NCBI GenBank assembly: GCA_034431935.1
Contig: DAOUCU010000093.1
Span: 1 to 13,567 of the forward strand
Reading direction: 5' to 3'
Length of the DNA: 13,567 bases
Source of the DNA: JBFMDU01 sp034431935
Lineage (GTDB): Bacteria; Chloroflexota; Dehalococcoidia; GIF9; JBFMDU01
Notes under the pieces: model-generated
Databases searched by the model: none
Seen by the model: the letters and a program-made list of their open reading frames with translations, nothing else
What the model was told of the DNA's origin: nothing
Translations under genes and position numbers: made by a program
Shown: positions 1 through 7,332 of the stretch, piece by piece
Layout of the letters: the number at the start of each line of letters is the position of its first letter
Position numbering within the stretch: position 1 is the first letter of the stretch

Positions 1-1071
1 AGCACCGAACTCACCATGACCCGCAACATGCACCTGAGGGTCATCCGGCCTCTGTTAACTATTTCAAGAGAAGAGACCGCTGCCTATTGCTCAAAGCTTA
101 GCCTCGGCCCAAGGACTGATGCATCCAACGCCGACCGGCGTTACCTGCGCAACCGGGTCAGGCTCGAGCTACTGCCGCTGCTTAGGCAGATCAACCCCGA
201 AATCGACCGCACAATCGCCAGACTGGCCGAAGCGGCAACCGAAGCCTACTACCTTGTGCGGACTCAGACTGAGGCTGTCTGGCCAACCATCGCCACCATA
301 AGGAAGGAAAGTGTCACTTTAAAAAAAGCCGAAATGCTATCGCAACCACCGGCTATCCGGGGCGAGCTTATCAGAATGGCTATTGTTCACCTGCTGGGAG
401 AAAGCCGGGACTTTACCGCCAGGCACTTCGAAGCCGTAATCAACATGCTTTCGTCACCGGCGGGACGGACTATTAATCTCCCCCACCAAATCAAGGTCAT
501 TACTCACCATGATTCTCTGGTCCTAAGCATGGGCACTGCCGAAGAAAGCCCGTTCCCACCGCTTGAGAAAGAAGTACGAATCCAGATTCCAGGCATCACT
601 ACAATGGCCGGCTGGCGGGTAACGGCAACGGTAACCACCACCAACCAACATACCCATAAAGCCAGTTTAACTGCTGTATTCGACATGGATACCACGGGCG
701 ACGACCTCACCGTCACCTCACGCCGGCCAGGCGACCGTTTCCAGCCATTAGGAATGTCTCAGCCCAAAAAGCTCCAGGATTTCATGGTAGATGCCCATAT
801 ACCACGGGCCTGGCGCGACCGCATCCCGCTGGTGAAAGCACAGAACGATATCATCTGGGTAGCTGGCTATCGTATCGGCCACCGATTCCGCACCACTCCA
901 ACTACGAAAAGGTTCCTAACCCTCACGTTCCGGCAAACCAAGCCAACGAGCCGTCATGGCTTGCTAAGCCCGGCTAGCGCAAAGCACTCAACCCCAGAGG
1001 CCGCGGAGATACAAGCGTTTTCCGCCCGCATGGTGGACGGGCAAGTCCGGCACAGGAGGCATGACAGTTAG
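1..1071 (+). CDS. tilS: tRNA(Ile)-lysidine synthetase, 5'-truncated
   Basis: TilS attaches lysine to the wobble C34 of the CAU-anticodon tRNA-Ile, changing codon and amino-acid specificity in the cytoplasm. The frame is open at base 1, so the N-terminal ATP-pyrophosphatase half with its SGGxDS loop lies outside the window. The visible part begins with the end of the catalytic domain: VIRPLL, then DASNADRRYLRNRVR and LLPLLRQINP, all typical of TilS. A middle substrate-binding region follows. The C-terminal TilS_C domain spans about 700-945 and includes SRRPGDRFQPLG, KKLQDFMVDAHIP and a region ending RFLTLTF. About 45 further residues follow that fit no TilS motif I know. The stop (TAG, 1069-1071) lies 98 bases inside the opposing radical SAM gene. 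Identification is firm; the status of the C-terminal extension is open. Confidence 0.93.
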   Translation, partial: STELTMTRNMHLRVIRPLLTISREETAAYCSKLSLGPRTDASNADRRYLRNRVRLELLPLLRQINPEIDRTIARLAEAATEAYYLVRTQTEAVWPTIATIRKESVTLKKAEMLSQPPAIRGELIRMAIVHLLGESRDFTARHFEAVINMLSSPAGRTINLPHQIKVITHHDSLVLSMGTAEESPFPPLEKEVRIQIPGITTMAGWRVTATVTTTNQHTHKASLTAVFDMDTTGDDLTVTSRRPGDRFQPLGMSQPKKLQDFMVDAHIPRAWRDRIPLVKAQNDIIWVAGYRIGHRFRTTPTTKRFLTLTFRQTKPTSRHGLLSPASAKHSTPEAAEIQAFSARMVDGQVRHRRHDS

Positions 1072-2098
1072 CAGTACAGCCAGCCACCGGATAAAAACGA
1101 CCGTCAGCACCACGGGCTACGAAGGGAAGTGCCACCCCCTCACAATTCGGGAGTCCCGGCGAATCACATTCGCCGGCCGACAGTTCCTGACACGAGGCGT
1201 AAGTCATTCCTCTGACTTCAGACATCCGACGCAGACGGCGATGGAAGGCGATCCGCAGGTCATGCCGGAGCATATACCCACGACCTGCCCAGTAGCTTGT
1301 GTATTCATATTCCCGTTCGAATCGGGCTGCCGCCTCCGGAGAAATGCTCCGAATTATGCTGCGGACTGCATCCCACGAACCGGTATGATAAAAAGACGGA
1401 CCACGCCGCGTCTTCCGCAACCGACCGGTGCTGACCACGATATGCCTTACGCCCGCAGCAGCAAACGTGTCCATCAAACTCCTGACTTTCTCTGGCCAGT
1501 TTTCTCCGTACAAGGCCAAAAAAAGATGGGGGAAGGCCGGATCAAGCCTCACCACGGTATATACGCCGCACCGCGACAACTCTGACACCGAGTTAATTCT
1601 ATCCTTAAACAACGGCGCCTGCGGCGAAAGACGGGCAAGCATCTCCGCTGTCCCTTCAACGGTCACAGCAACCGACTTGCGCGGGAATGCCGCAAAGCCA
1701 GGAATCCCCAGCAAGAAGCGCGCGTCGCCCTTGGTGGTCACCACAAACGAAATACCGTATTCAACCAACAACCTCACTAGCCCCGCAGTCTGCATGCGCA
1801 CTTCGGGCACGTCCTGACATGGGTCAGAAACGTTGGACAGTGACACAGGAGGACAGAGCGACATTCGACGGAGGTCACGCTCGACCAGCTCCGGCAGGTT
1901 GCCGTAAACAATCGGCCCCTCAGAGTAGTCCGAGTAAACAGCCTCCCTGGCGTAACAGTAAACGCAATGATGGATACAATGCGCCGGGCCGGGCGGTGTG
2001 ATGTTAATAACCCAGCAGTGGAAACATTTTCGTTCCGGGCTTGAATAAGGGAAGTCGTGAAAGGTAGACGTCCTCCTGGGAATAACGCGCACTGGCAT
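974..2098 (-). CDS. SPL-family radical SAM protein (COG1533-like) with cysteine-rich C-terminus
   Basis: This 374-residue protein has the radical SAM cluster motif CX3CX2C at C41, C45 and C48 (CIHHCVYCYAR), preceded by a second pair, C25 and C28 (KCFHC). The block VAVTVEGTAEMLARLSPQAP followed by VVRLDPAFP resembles spore photoproduct lyase/SplB-type radical SAM enzymes. Spore photolyase itself repairs thymine dimers, but many members of this group have no known substrate. The C-terminal 75 residues carry seven more cysteines (C303, C311, C319, C341, C345, C349, C357), which could hold an auxiliary Fe-S cluster; that is inference. The ATG start follows only a weak purine-rich stretch, and no better start lies before the cluster motif. 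It sits 12 bases downstream of the DUF763 gene, so the two are probably cotranscribed. Its last 31 codons overlap tilS in antisense. Confidence 0.85.
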   Translation of the reverse strand: MPVRVIPRRTSTFHDFPYSSPERKCFHCWVINITPPGPAHCIHHCVYCYAREAVYSDYSEGPIVYGNLPELVERDLRRMSLCPPVSLSNVSDPCQDVPEVRMQTAGLVRLLVEYGISFVVTTKGDARFLLGIPGFAAFPRKSVAVTVEGTAEMLARLSPQAPLFKDRINSVSELSRCGVYTVVRLDPAFPHLFLALYGENWPEKVRSLMDTFAAAGVRHIVVSTGRLRKTRRGPSFYHTGSWDAVRSIIRSISPEAAARFEREYEYTSYWAGRGYMLRHDLRIAFHRRLRRMSEVRGMTYASCQELSAGECDSPGLPNCEGVALPFVARGADGRFYPVAGCTANCHASCAGLARPPCGRKTLVSPRPLGLSALR

Positions 2099-2110
2099 CG
2101 TCTCTAATCT

Positions 2111-3190
2111 CTATAGCCAGGAACGCAGCCGCCTGAAAGCGTCTATCCTCTCGACATCACCTATTCGGGCGCGTCGGATGGCATCGTGCAGGATATTTAT
2201 ACTGGTATCGTAAGTCCTACGGTCCACCGGATATGGCGTGCCGTCCTTGCCGCCCTGAGCGAAACTGTATCTGGCCGGATCACGCGTACTCACCGGTGCT
2301 CCGTAGACCAGCTCGGAAATGAGGCTGAGCGCTCGTAATGTCTTCGGTCCAACGCCAGGCAAAGCCAGCAGCGTCTCAAAGTCCTTTGGCTGATTTTCGT
2401 AAGTACTGATAAGCACACGACGGATCCGGTCCGGTTCGACATCCTGCAGGGTGATAAGATGGCGTGACGGCATATCCAGTGTCTTCAGTCTCTTAAACTC
2501 ACCAAACAGTTTATCGGGGTTCTCAGAAGATACGACCGAAGCGATTGTGTTTCTGGCTACATCGCTTTCCTTAGCTACGAGGTTAAGCACCGTACTGCGT
2601 TCCTGGGAACATATTGCCGCATGAGGTTCACACACAAAGTCTCCTACCGTCTCACCGAGCCAGTGGTACCGCCTTGCATACCTGGTTGTTCCGTTCATCC
2701 CCTGCTGAACAACTGCCCACTCCCCAGTGCGAGTAAAGAAGAAAGCGTGATGATACAACTGGTAACCATCCTGGAGCGCCGCGCTGTCCACCTTGGCCGA
2801 CATGCGACTGGCATAGACTAAACTCGAAGGCTCGCATCGGAGCGCCGCCCCGCAGCTTTGAATCTCTGCCGGCGTTTTCCGCGATGTGCGGCCCTTTCCA
2901 CCAGCCACGAACAATCCGAGATCACGCTCCAGCCCTCTCAAGCCTTGCTTCATAGCCCCACACACGGTGGTGGTAACACCGCTGCTGTGCCAGTCATACC
3001 CCAGAACACACCCGAAGGCCTGAAACCAATAGGGGTCGGACAACCGACGGAGCATTTCTATGGGGCCGAACTCTCCCGCTATTATGACCGTTATCTCACG
3101 CGCCAGCAATGTCATCCGTGAGAAAAGCCATGCCGGCGCTTTTCCGCCATGCAATGGCAGGTTAGCAATGCCGGTACGGCTGGCGCTCAT
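2111..3190 (-). CDS. DUF763 family protein with helix-hairpin-helix motif
   Basis: This 359-residue protein matches the uncharacterised DUF763 family. Its conserved blocks are visible in order: RTGIANLPLHGGKAPAWL at the N-terminus, DPYWFQAFGCVLGYDWHSSG at about 52-71, QDGYQLYHH at 140-148 and WAVVQQGMN at 158-166. Near the C-terminus, LPGVGPKTL (277-285) reads as a helix-hairpin-helix, a motif that usually contacts the DNA backbone. PVDRRTYD at 321-328 follows. The invariant His, Trp and Asp residues suggest an enzyme, but its reaction is unknown to me. A role in DNA repair is inferred from the HhH motif and the adjacent SPL-like radical SAM gene. The ATG start is the first possible one, because an in-frame TGA lies 12 bases upstream; the ribosome binding site is weak. 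A weak TTGCCC-16-TATGAG promoter candidate overlaps the preceding terminator. Confidence 0.88.
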   Translation of the reverse strand: MSASRTGIANLPLHGGKAPAWLFSRMTLLAREITVIIAGEFGPIEMLRRLSDPYWFQAFGCVLGYDWHSSGVTTTVCGAMKQGLRGLERDLGLFVAGGKGRTSRKTPAEIQSCGAALRCEPSSLVYASRMSAKVDSAALQDGYQLYHHAFFFTRTGEWAVVQQGMNGTTRYARRYHWLGETVGDFVCEPHAAICSQERSTVLNLVAKESDVARNTIASVVSSENPDKLFGEFKRLKTLDMPSRHLITLQDVEPDRIRRVLISTYENQPKDFETLLALPGVGPKTLRALSLISELVYGAPVSTRDPARYSFAQGGKDGTPYPVDRRTYDTSINILHDAIRRARIGDVERIDAFRRLRSWL

Positions 3191-3205
3191 CCCAAACTCT
3201 CATAG

Positions 3206-3257
3206 AAAAAGGGAGGCCCCGGGCAACTCTTTGTTACAGTCGACTCCGTGACCTCCC
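3206..3257 (-). terminator. Intrinsic terminator candidate after purH
   Basis: Read on the - strand, GGGAGGTC (3250-3257) can pair with GGCCTCCC (3211-3218, one G-U pair). Inside this, CGG/CCG and a weaker CGAC/GTTG helix can extend the stem after an A-G mismatch. Five Ts (3206-3210) follow directly, as expected for a rho-independent terminator. There is no T-tract on the other side, so it should act only on - strand transcripts. It lies about 55 bases beyond the purH stop and 15 bases before the DUF763 start, so it would insulate the purine operon from the DUF763 unit. An attenuator for the DUF763 gene is an alternative. The large loop lowers confidence. Confidence 0.55.
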
Positions 3258-3312
3258 ATCAGTAACCTGAGACTGTGGACTGACCGTTTCTATGCCCGCA
3301 GTTTAGCATAAC

Positions 3313-4845
3313 CTAGTGTCGGAAATGCCGGTAGCCGGTAAAGACCATGGCGATATTGTATTTATCGGCCACGGCGATAGCATCCGCATCCTTGACTGAG
3401 CCGCCTGGCTCCATGATAGCGGTAACGCCAGCCTTAGCCAGCAGTTCGACGCCGTCGGGGAATGGGAAGAAGGCATCGGAGCCGACGGCCGCCCCTTTCG
3501 CCGCCTCACCAGCACGGTTGACTGCGAGCTGGGCACTGACAACGCGATTTGGCTGGCCGGCACCCATACCAAGAAGCATCTGGTCCTTAGCGATAACAAT
3601 GGCGTTGGACTTGACATGCTTGACTGCTTTCCAGGCAAAGAACATGTCCCTGAGTTCGGCCTCAGTCGGCGCCCTTCTGGACACGACTCTGGGCTTGAAC
3701 TCAGCCTCGCCAAAGCTATCCGCCGTTTGAAGAAGCAGGCCACCGCTCACACGGCGTACGTCAAGCGCCGGCGACCTGCCAAGCGCCATCAGATCGGGTA
3801 ATTCAACGATGCGCAAATTAGCTTTCCTCTTGAGCATCTCGAGCACCCTGGAATCAAACCCCGGAGCAATAATGGCATCGAAGTGTGTCTTGTTGATTTC
3901 CTCGCCAGCGGCTAGTGAAACCGGCTGATTACAGGCCACGATACCGCCGAATGCTGACACCGGGTCGCCGCTCAAAGCACGCCGGTAAGCTTCAGCAAGG
4001 TCTTGGTGGCTGGCCAGGCCGCAAGGATTGGTATGCTTGATAATAGCCACCGTCGGCAGGTCGAAGTCCTTGACCACGTTAGCCGCGGCGTCCAGGTCCA
4101 GATAATTGTTAAACGAAAGCTCCGGACCGTGCAGTTGCCTTGCTGCGGCCAGACCGCTGACCCCGACGCCGATTATCTGCTCGGCATAGAACGCACCCTT
4201 CTGGTGCGGGTTCTCTCCGTACCTCAGGGTCGCTATTCTCTTCAGGGCAATTGTCTTATTCTCAGGAAAGAGGTCGCCCTGTCCCAGGTACTGAGCGATA
4301 GCAGTGTCGTACATGGCGACGTGCTGGAAGGCCTTCTGTGCCAGCCGCTTCCGCTCATCAATGTTGAGCCCACCCTTCTTGAGTCCGTCGAGCACCATCG
4401 AGTAGTCAGCCGGATCTACCACCACGATAACTGACGGAAAGTTCTTGGCCGCCGCGCGTATCATGGTCGGCCCGCCGATGTCGATGTTCTCAAGAGCATC
4501 ATCCAGAGTCACACCTTCCCTGGAAACAGTCTGCACGAACGGATAAAGATTGACCGCAATCAGGTCAATGGGCTGGATTTTATTCTTAGCCAGCTCTTCA
4601 AGGTGCCTGGGTAAGTTCCTCTTGGCCAGTATGCCGCCGTGGACCGCAGGATGAAGCGTTTTGACACGCCCATCGAGAATCTCCGGAAATCCGGTGATTT
4701 CCGAGACGCTGCGGACCCTGATACCAGCGGCTTCCAGACCCTTCTTGGTACCGCCGGTACTGTAGACATCAACACCCAAATCGCACAGTCCCCTGGCAAA
4801 CTCAGCGAGACCGGACTTGTCAGAGACGCTAACGATCGCTCGCAT
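3313..4845 (-). CDS. purH: Bifunctional AICAR transformylase / IMP cyclohydrolase
   Basis: PurH catalyses the last two steps of de novo purine synthesis: formylation of AICAR with 10-formyl-tetrahydrofolate, then ring closure to IMP. At 510 residues it has the normal bacterial length. The N-terminal MGS-like cyclohydrolase domain shows SVSDKSGL (6-13), STGGT (29-33) and VKTLHPAVHGGIL (61-73). The transformylase domain begins near LRYGENPHQ (207-215) and carries the catalytic Lys-His pair K270-H271 in IIKHTNPCG. SNAIVIAKD and the canonical end TGYRHFRH follow. The ATG is preceded by a strong AGGAGG (4850-4855) with four bases between, which fixes the start. It lies 18 bases after purM and is the last gene of purF-purM-purH. 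Identification is secure. Confidence 0.98.
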   Translation of the reverse strand: MRAIVSVSDKSGLAEFARGLCDLGVDVYSTGGTKKGLEAAGIRVRSVSEITGFPEILDGRVKTLHPAVHGGILAKRNLPRHLEELAKNKIQPIDLIAVNLYPFVQTVSREGVTLDDALENIDIGGPTMIRAAAKNFPSVIVVVDPADYSMVLDGLKKGGLNIDERKRLAQKAFQHVAMYDTAIAQYLGQGDLFPENKTIALKRIATLRYGENPHQKGAFYAEQIIGVGVSGLAAARQLHGPELSFNNYLDLDAAANVVKDFDLPTVAIIKHTNPCGLASHQDLAEAYRRALSGDPVSAFGGIVACNQPVSLAAGEEINKTHFDAIIAPGFDSRVLEMLKRKANLRIVELPDLMALGRSPALDVRRVSGGLLLQTADSFGEAEFKPRVVSRRAPTEAELRDMFFAWKAVKHVKSNAIVIAKDQMLLGMGAGQPNRVVSAQLAVNRAGEAAKGAAVGSDAFFPFPDGVELLAKAGVTAIMEPGGSVKDADAIAVADKYNIAMVFTGYRHFRH

Positions 4846-4863
4846 GTATCCTCCTCTTTATTC

Positions 4864-5886
4864 TTATTTAATGAGCACGCATTCATCTTCAGATGCGGCC
4901 CTGATTACCTCTCCGATAACCCTGGCTTCAGGAAGAGACCTGATAAGACGCCGGGTATTGTCCGGGGAAGCCACAAACACCATCCCTATGCCCATATTGA
5001 ACACATTGAACATTTCATCCACTTTGATTCTTCCCTTCCTTCGGATTAGCTCGAATATCGGAGGGACTTCCCACGTTCCACGGCGGACTCGAATCGCCAT
5101 GCCGTCCGGCAGAATACGCGGGATATTGTCTATCATCCCGCCGCCGGTGATGTGCGCAATCCCCTTCACCATCCTCAGAACCGGCTTAAGCCGGTTGTAG
5201 TAAGACCGATGCGGCTCCAGAAGCGCCTCACCCAGCGTCCGGCCTAACTCAGGATAGAACACCTTTAACTGCGCGGTGTCGTCATCCAGTCTGAAAATCT
5301 TCCGAACCAGCGAATATCCGTTGGTATGAAGACCACTGGATGGAAGCCCCAGCACGACGTCACCAATTTTGATAGTCCGGCCGTCAATAATCTCATCCCT
5401 TTCGACGACTCCGGTGATGAATCCGACCAGGTCGTACTCCCCATCCGCATACATACCCGGCATCTGGGCCGTTTCACCACCCACCAGCGCCATGCCAACT
5501 TCTCGACACGCCTTCGCCATGCCTCTCGCCAGACTTACTGCTACCCTGGTATTCAGCTTACCCATGGCAATGTAGTCCAGAAAATACAGCGGTCTAGCGC
5601 CACAGCACAAAATGTCGTTCACGGAATGGCTGACAATATCTACTCCGGCTCCCTCGTGACAGTTCATCGCCGCGGCGATCTTAAGCTTGGTACCGACGCC
5701 ATCAACGCTTGACACCAGCACCGGGTCCCGATAACCCTTAAAATTAAACATGCTGCCGAAGAAACCGATATCGGCCATGACCTCGGGTCTGAAGGTCTTC
5801 CGCGCCTCTTCGGCAATCAGGTGCTTGGTACGTCCGGCCAGATCAAAGTCAACGCCGGCCCTGGCATAGAGTCCCTTACTTGGCAT
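4864..5886 (-). CDS. purM: Phosphoribosylformylglycinamidine cyclo-ligase (AIR synthetase)
   Basis: PurM converts FGAM to AIR with ATP, the fifth step of purine synthesis. The 340-residue product shows the family motifs VDGVGTKL (61-68), SVNDIL (88-93), GGETAQMPG (136-144), GLPSSGLHTNGY and HITGGGMIDNIPR. The frame stays open upstream to an ATG at 6009, but those 41 residues lie inside purF and resemble no PurM. I therefore start at the ATG of MPSKGLYARAG, where the canonical YARAGVD N-terminus begins and a GGGAG lies 5 bases upstream. With this start it overlaps the end of purF by 11 bases, indicating translational coupling. purH follows after 18 bases. Confidence 0.96.
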   Translation of the reverse strand: MPSKGLYARAGVDFDLAGRTKHLIAEEARKTFRPEVMADIGFFGSMFNFKGYRDPVLVSSVDGVGTKLKIAAAMNCHEGAGVDIVSHSVNDILCCGARPLYFLDYIAMGKLNTRVAVSLARGMAKACREVGMALVGGETAQMPGMYADGEYDLVGFITGVVERDEIIDGRTIKIGDVVLGLPSSGLHTNGYSLVRKIFRLDDDTAQLKVFYPELGRTLGEALLEPHRSYYNRLKPVLRMVKGIAHITGGGMIDNIPRILPDGMAIRVRRGTWEVPPIFELIRRKGRIKVDEMFNVFNMGIGMVFVASPDNTRRLIRSLPEARVIGEVIRAASEDECVLIK

Positions 5887-7291
5887 CGGCGCTCCCGGCC
5901 GGCGATGCCTCCAGAGCCAGCTTGTCCATCTCAAGTTGCACCGGCACCGGATAGTTCCCGGTGAAGCAGGCCAGACAGAACATATCACGCGGCAGGCCAA
6001 CCGATTCAATCAGACCGTCCAGGCTGAGATAGCCGAGGGAATCGGCGCCAACAAAGTCACGTATCTCCGGAATGGTCTTTTGAGCGGCAATAAGCTCCCA
6101 CCTCGTCGCCATATCGACGCCGAAGAAACATGGATGACGTATCGGCGGCGCACAGATACGCAGGTGGACTTCTTTAGCTCCGGCTTTCCTCAGCATATTT
6201 ACAACCTTGGGTGTCGTCGTCCCCCGGACGATACTGTCATCAACCACGACAACACGTTTGCCGCCGATAATCTCAGGCAAAGGATTGAACTTAAGCCTGA
6301 CACCAAGGTCGCGTATCCGCTGGTCCGGCTGAATGAAGGTACGCCCGACATAACGATTCTTCAACAGGCCCTCAACGTATGGAATACCGGATGCCTGCGC
6401 GTAGCCAATACCGGCGGCCGTCGCCGAGTCCGGCACTCCCATAACAACATCGGCGTCTACCGGGTATTCCCTGGCCAGTATTCTACCCATAGCCTGACGG
6501 CAGGGATATAAGAGTTTTCCCTGAATCGCACTGTCCGGACGGGCAAAATAAATGTACTCAAATATGCAGACGGCTTTCCGGTCTGATTCTTCCCGGTAGC
6601 TCTTTACCCCATGCTCGTCAATAATGATAATCTCACCTGGTTCGACCTCCCTCAGGAACTGAGCGCCGATATGGTCTAGAGCGCACGTTTCCGAGGCGAT
6701 GATCCAGCCCCCATCATAGGCACCGAGGCACAGCGGCCGGACGCCCAGCGGGTCACGTACCCCGACCAGCTTGTGTTTAGTAAGTATTGTAAGGGAATAC
6801 GCCCCCTTAAGCCGCCTCATGGCGTACCTGATTTTGGCCACCAGCTCACGCTCAGGAGAAGCCAGAATAAGGTTAGCTATGACTTCAGAGTCGGTAGTAG
6901 TCTTGAAGCTAAATCCCCTTGAAATCAGCTCCTCCCGAAGTTCCTTGCTATTGACGATGTTGCCGTTATGGGCCAGCGCGATCTCATCACCACCCCACCT
7001 AGACATAAGCGGCTGGGCGTTACAGAGCCTGTTGGAACCGGTTGTCGAATAGCGGTTGTGCCCGATAGCGATATATCCGGCAAGATGGGTCAGGTCTTCC
7101 TCAGTGAACGCCTGGGAAATGAGCCCCATACCGGTGCGAACTGATATCTTTTCCCCGTCGCTGGTGGCGATACCAGCGCTTTCCTGGCCGCGGTGTTGAA
7201 GTGCGAAGATTCCAAAAAAGGTTAAACGAGCGACATCCACGCCCGGGGCGTAGATTCCAAAGACGCCGCAGTTCTCTCGTAAGCCCTGCAT
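5876..7291 (-). CDS. purF: Amidophosphoribosyltransferase (4Fe-4S type)
   Basis: PurF transfers glutamine-derived ammonia to PRPP, the committed step of purine synthesis. The 471-residue protein starts MQGLRENCGVFG: a 7-residue propeptide before the catalytic N-terminal nucleophile C8 that propeptide removal would expose. Glutamine-amidotransferase motifs HRGQESAG (33-40) and HNRYSTTG (78-85) follow. Four cysteines at 242, 388, 439 and 442 correspond to the Bacillus-type 4Fe-4S ligands, so this is the iron-sulfur form, oxygen-sensitive in characterised members. The PRPP-binding loop is VVVVDDSIVRGTT (347-359). An in-frame TAG lies 12 bases upstream of the ATG, so no longer form is possible. 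There is no ribosome binding site, and a strong promoter lies directly upstream, so translation is probably leaderless. First gene of the purine operon. Confidence 0.98.
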   Translation of the reverse strand: MQGLRENCGVFGIYAPGVDVARLTFFGIFALQHRGQESAGIATSDGEKISVRTGMGLISQAFTEEDLTHLAGYIAIGHNRYSTTGSNRLCNAQPLMSRWGGDEIALAHNGNIVNSKELREELISRGFSFKTTTDSEVIANLILASPERELVAKIRYAMRRLKGAYSLTILTKHKLVGVRDPLGVRPLCLGAYDGGWIIASETCALDHIGAQFLREVEPGEIIIIDEHGVKSYREESDRKAVCIFEYIYFARPDSAIQGKLLYPCRQAMGRILAREYPVDADVVMGVPDSATAAGIGYAQASGIPYVEGLLKNRYVGRTFIQPDQRIRDLGVRLKFNPLPEIIGGKRVVVVDDSIVRGTTTPKVVNMLRKAGAKEVHLRICAPPIRHPCFFGVDMATRWELIAAQKTIPEIRDFVGADSLGYLSLDGLIESVGLPRDMFCLACFTGNYPVPVQLEMDKLALEASPAGSADAK

Positions 7292-7303
7292 GGCAGACTG
7301 CTA

Positions 7304-7332
7304 ATTATACGCTTGACAAGTGCGTCGGTCAA
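7304..7332 (-). promoter_or_regulatory. purF operon promoter, sigma70-type, nearly leaderless
   Basis: On the - strand, TTGACC (7327-7332) and a perfect TATAAT (7304-7309) are separated by exactly 17 bases. Only 12 bases lie between the -10 box and the purF ATG, so transcription should begin about 5 bases before the start codon. No Shine-Dalgarno sequence would fit in such a leader. The -35 hexamer contains the TGA stop of the hydrolase gene (7329-7331). The near-palindrome GTCAGTC-GTT-GACCGAC (7324-7340) spans the -35 box and may be an operator. Confidence 0.75.

Noticed and set aside
1061..1585. A 174-codon + strand open frame beginning at an ATG preceded by AGGAGG, overlapping the tilS stop
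   Set aside because: It lies wholly antisense to the well-supported radical SAM gene, its translation has no recognisable domain, and its start context is within the end of tilS. The good ribosome binding site look-alike is probably chance.
5887..6009. 41-residue N-terminal extension of PurM to an upstream ATG
   Set aside because: It is the out-of-frame reading of purF, unlike any PurM N-terminus. The internal ATG has a GGGAG and starts the canonical YARAGVD sequence.
5936..6511. 191-codon + strand open frame
   Set aside because: Antisense shadow of the 3' half of purF, with no family features.
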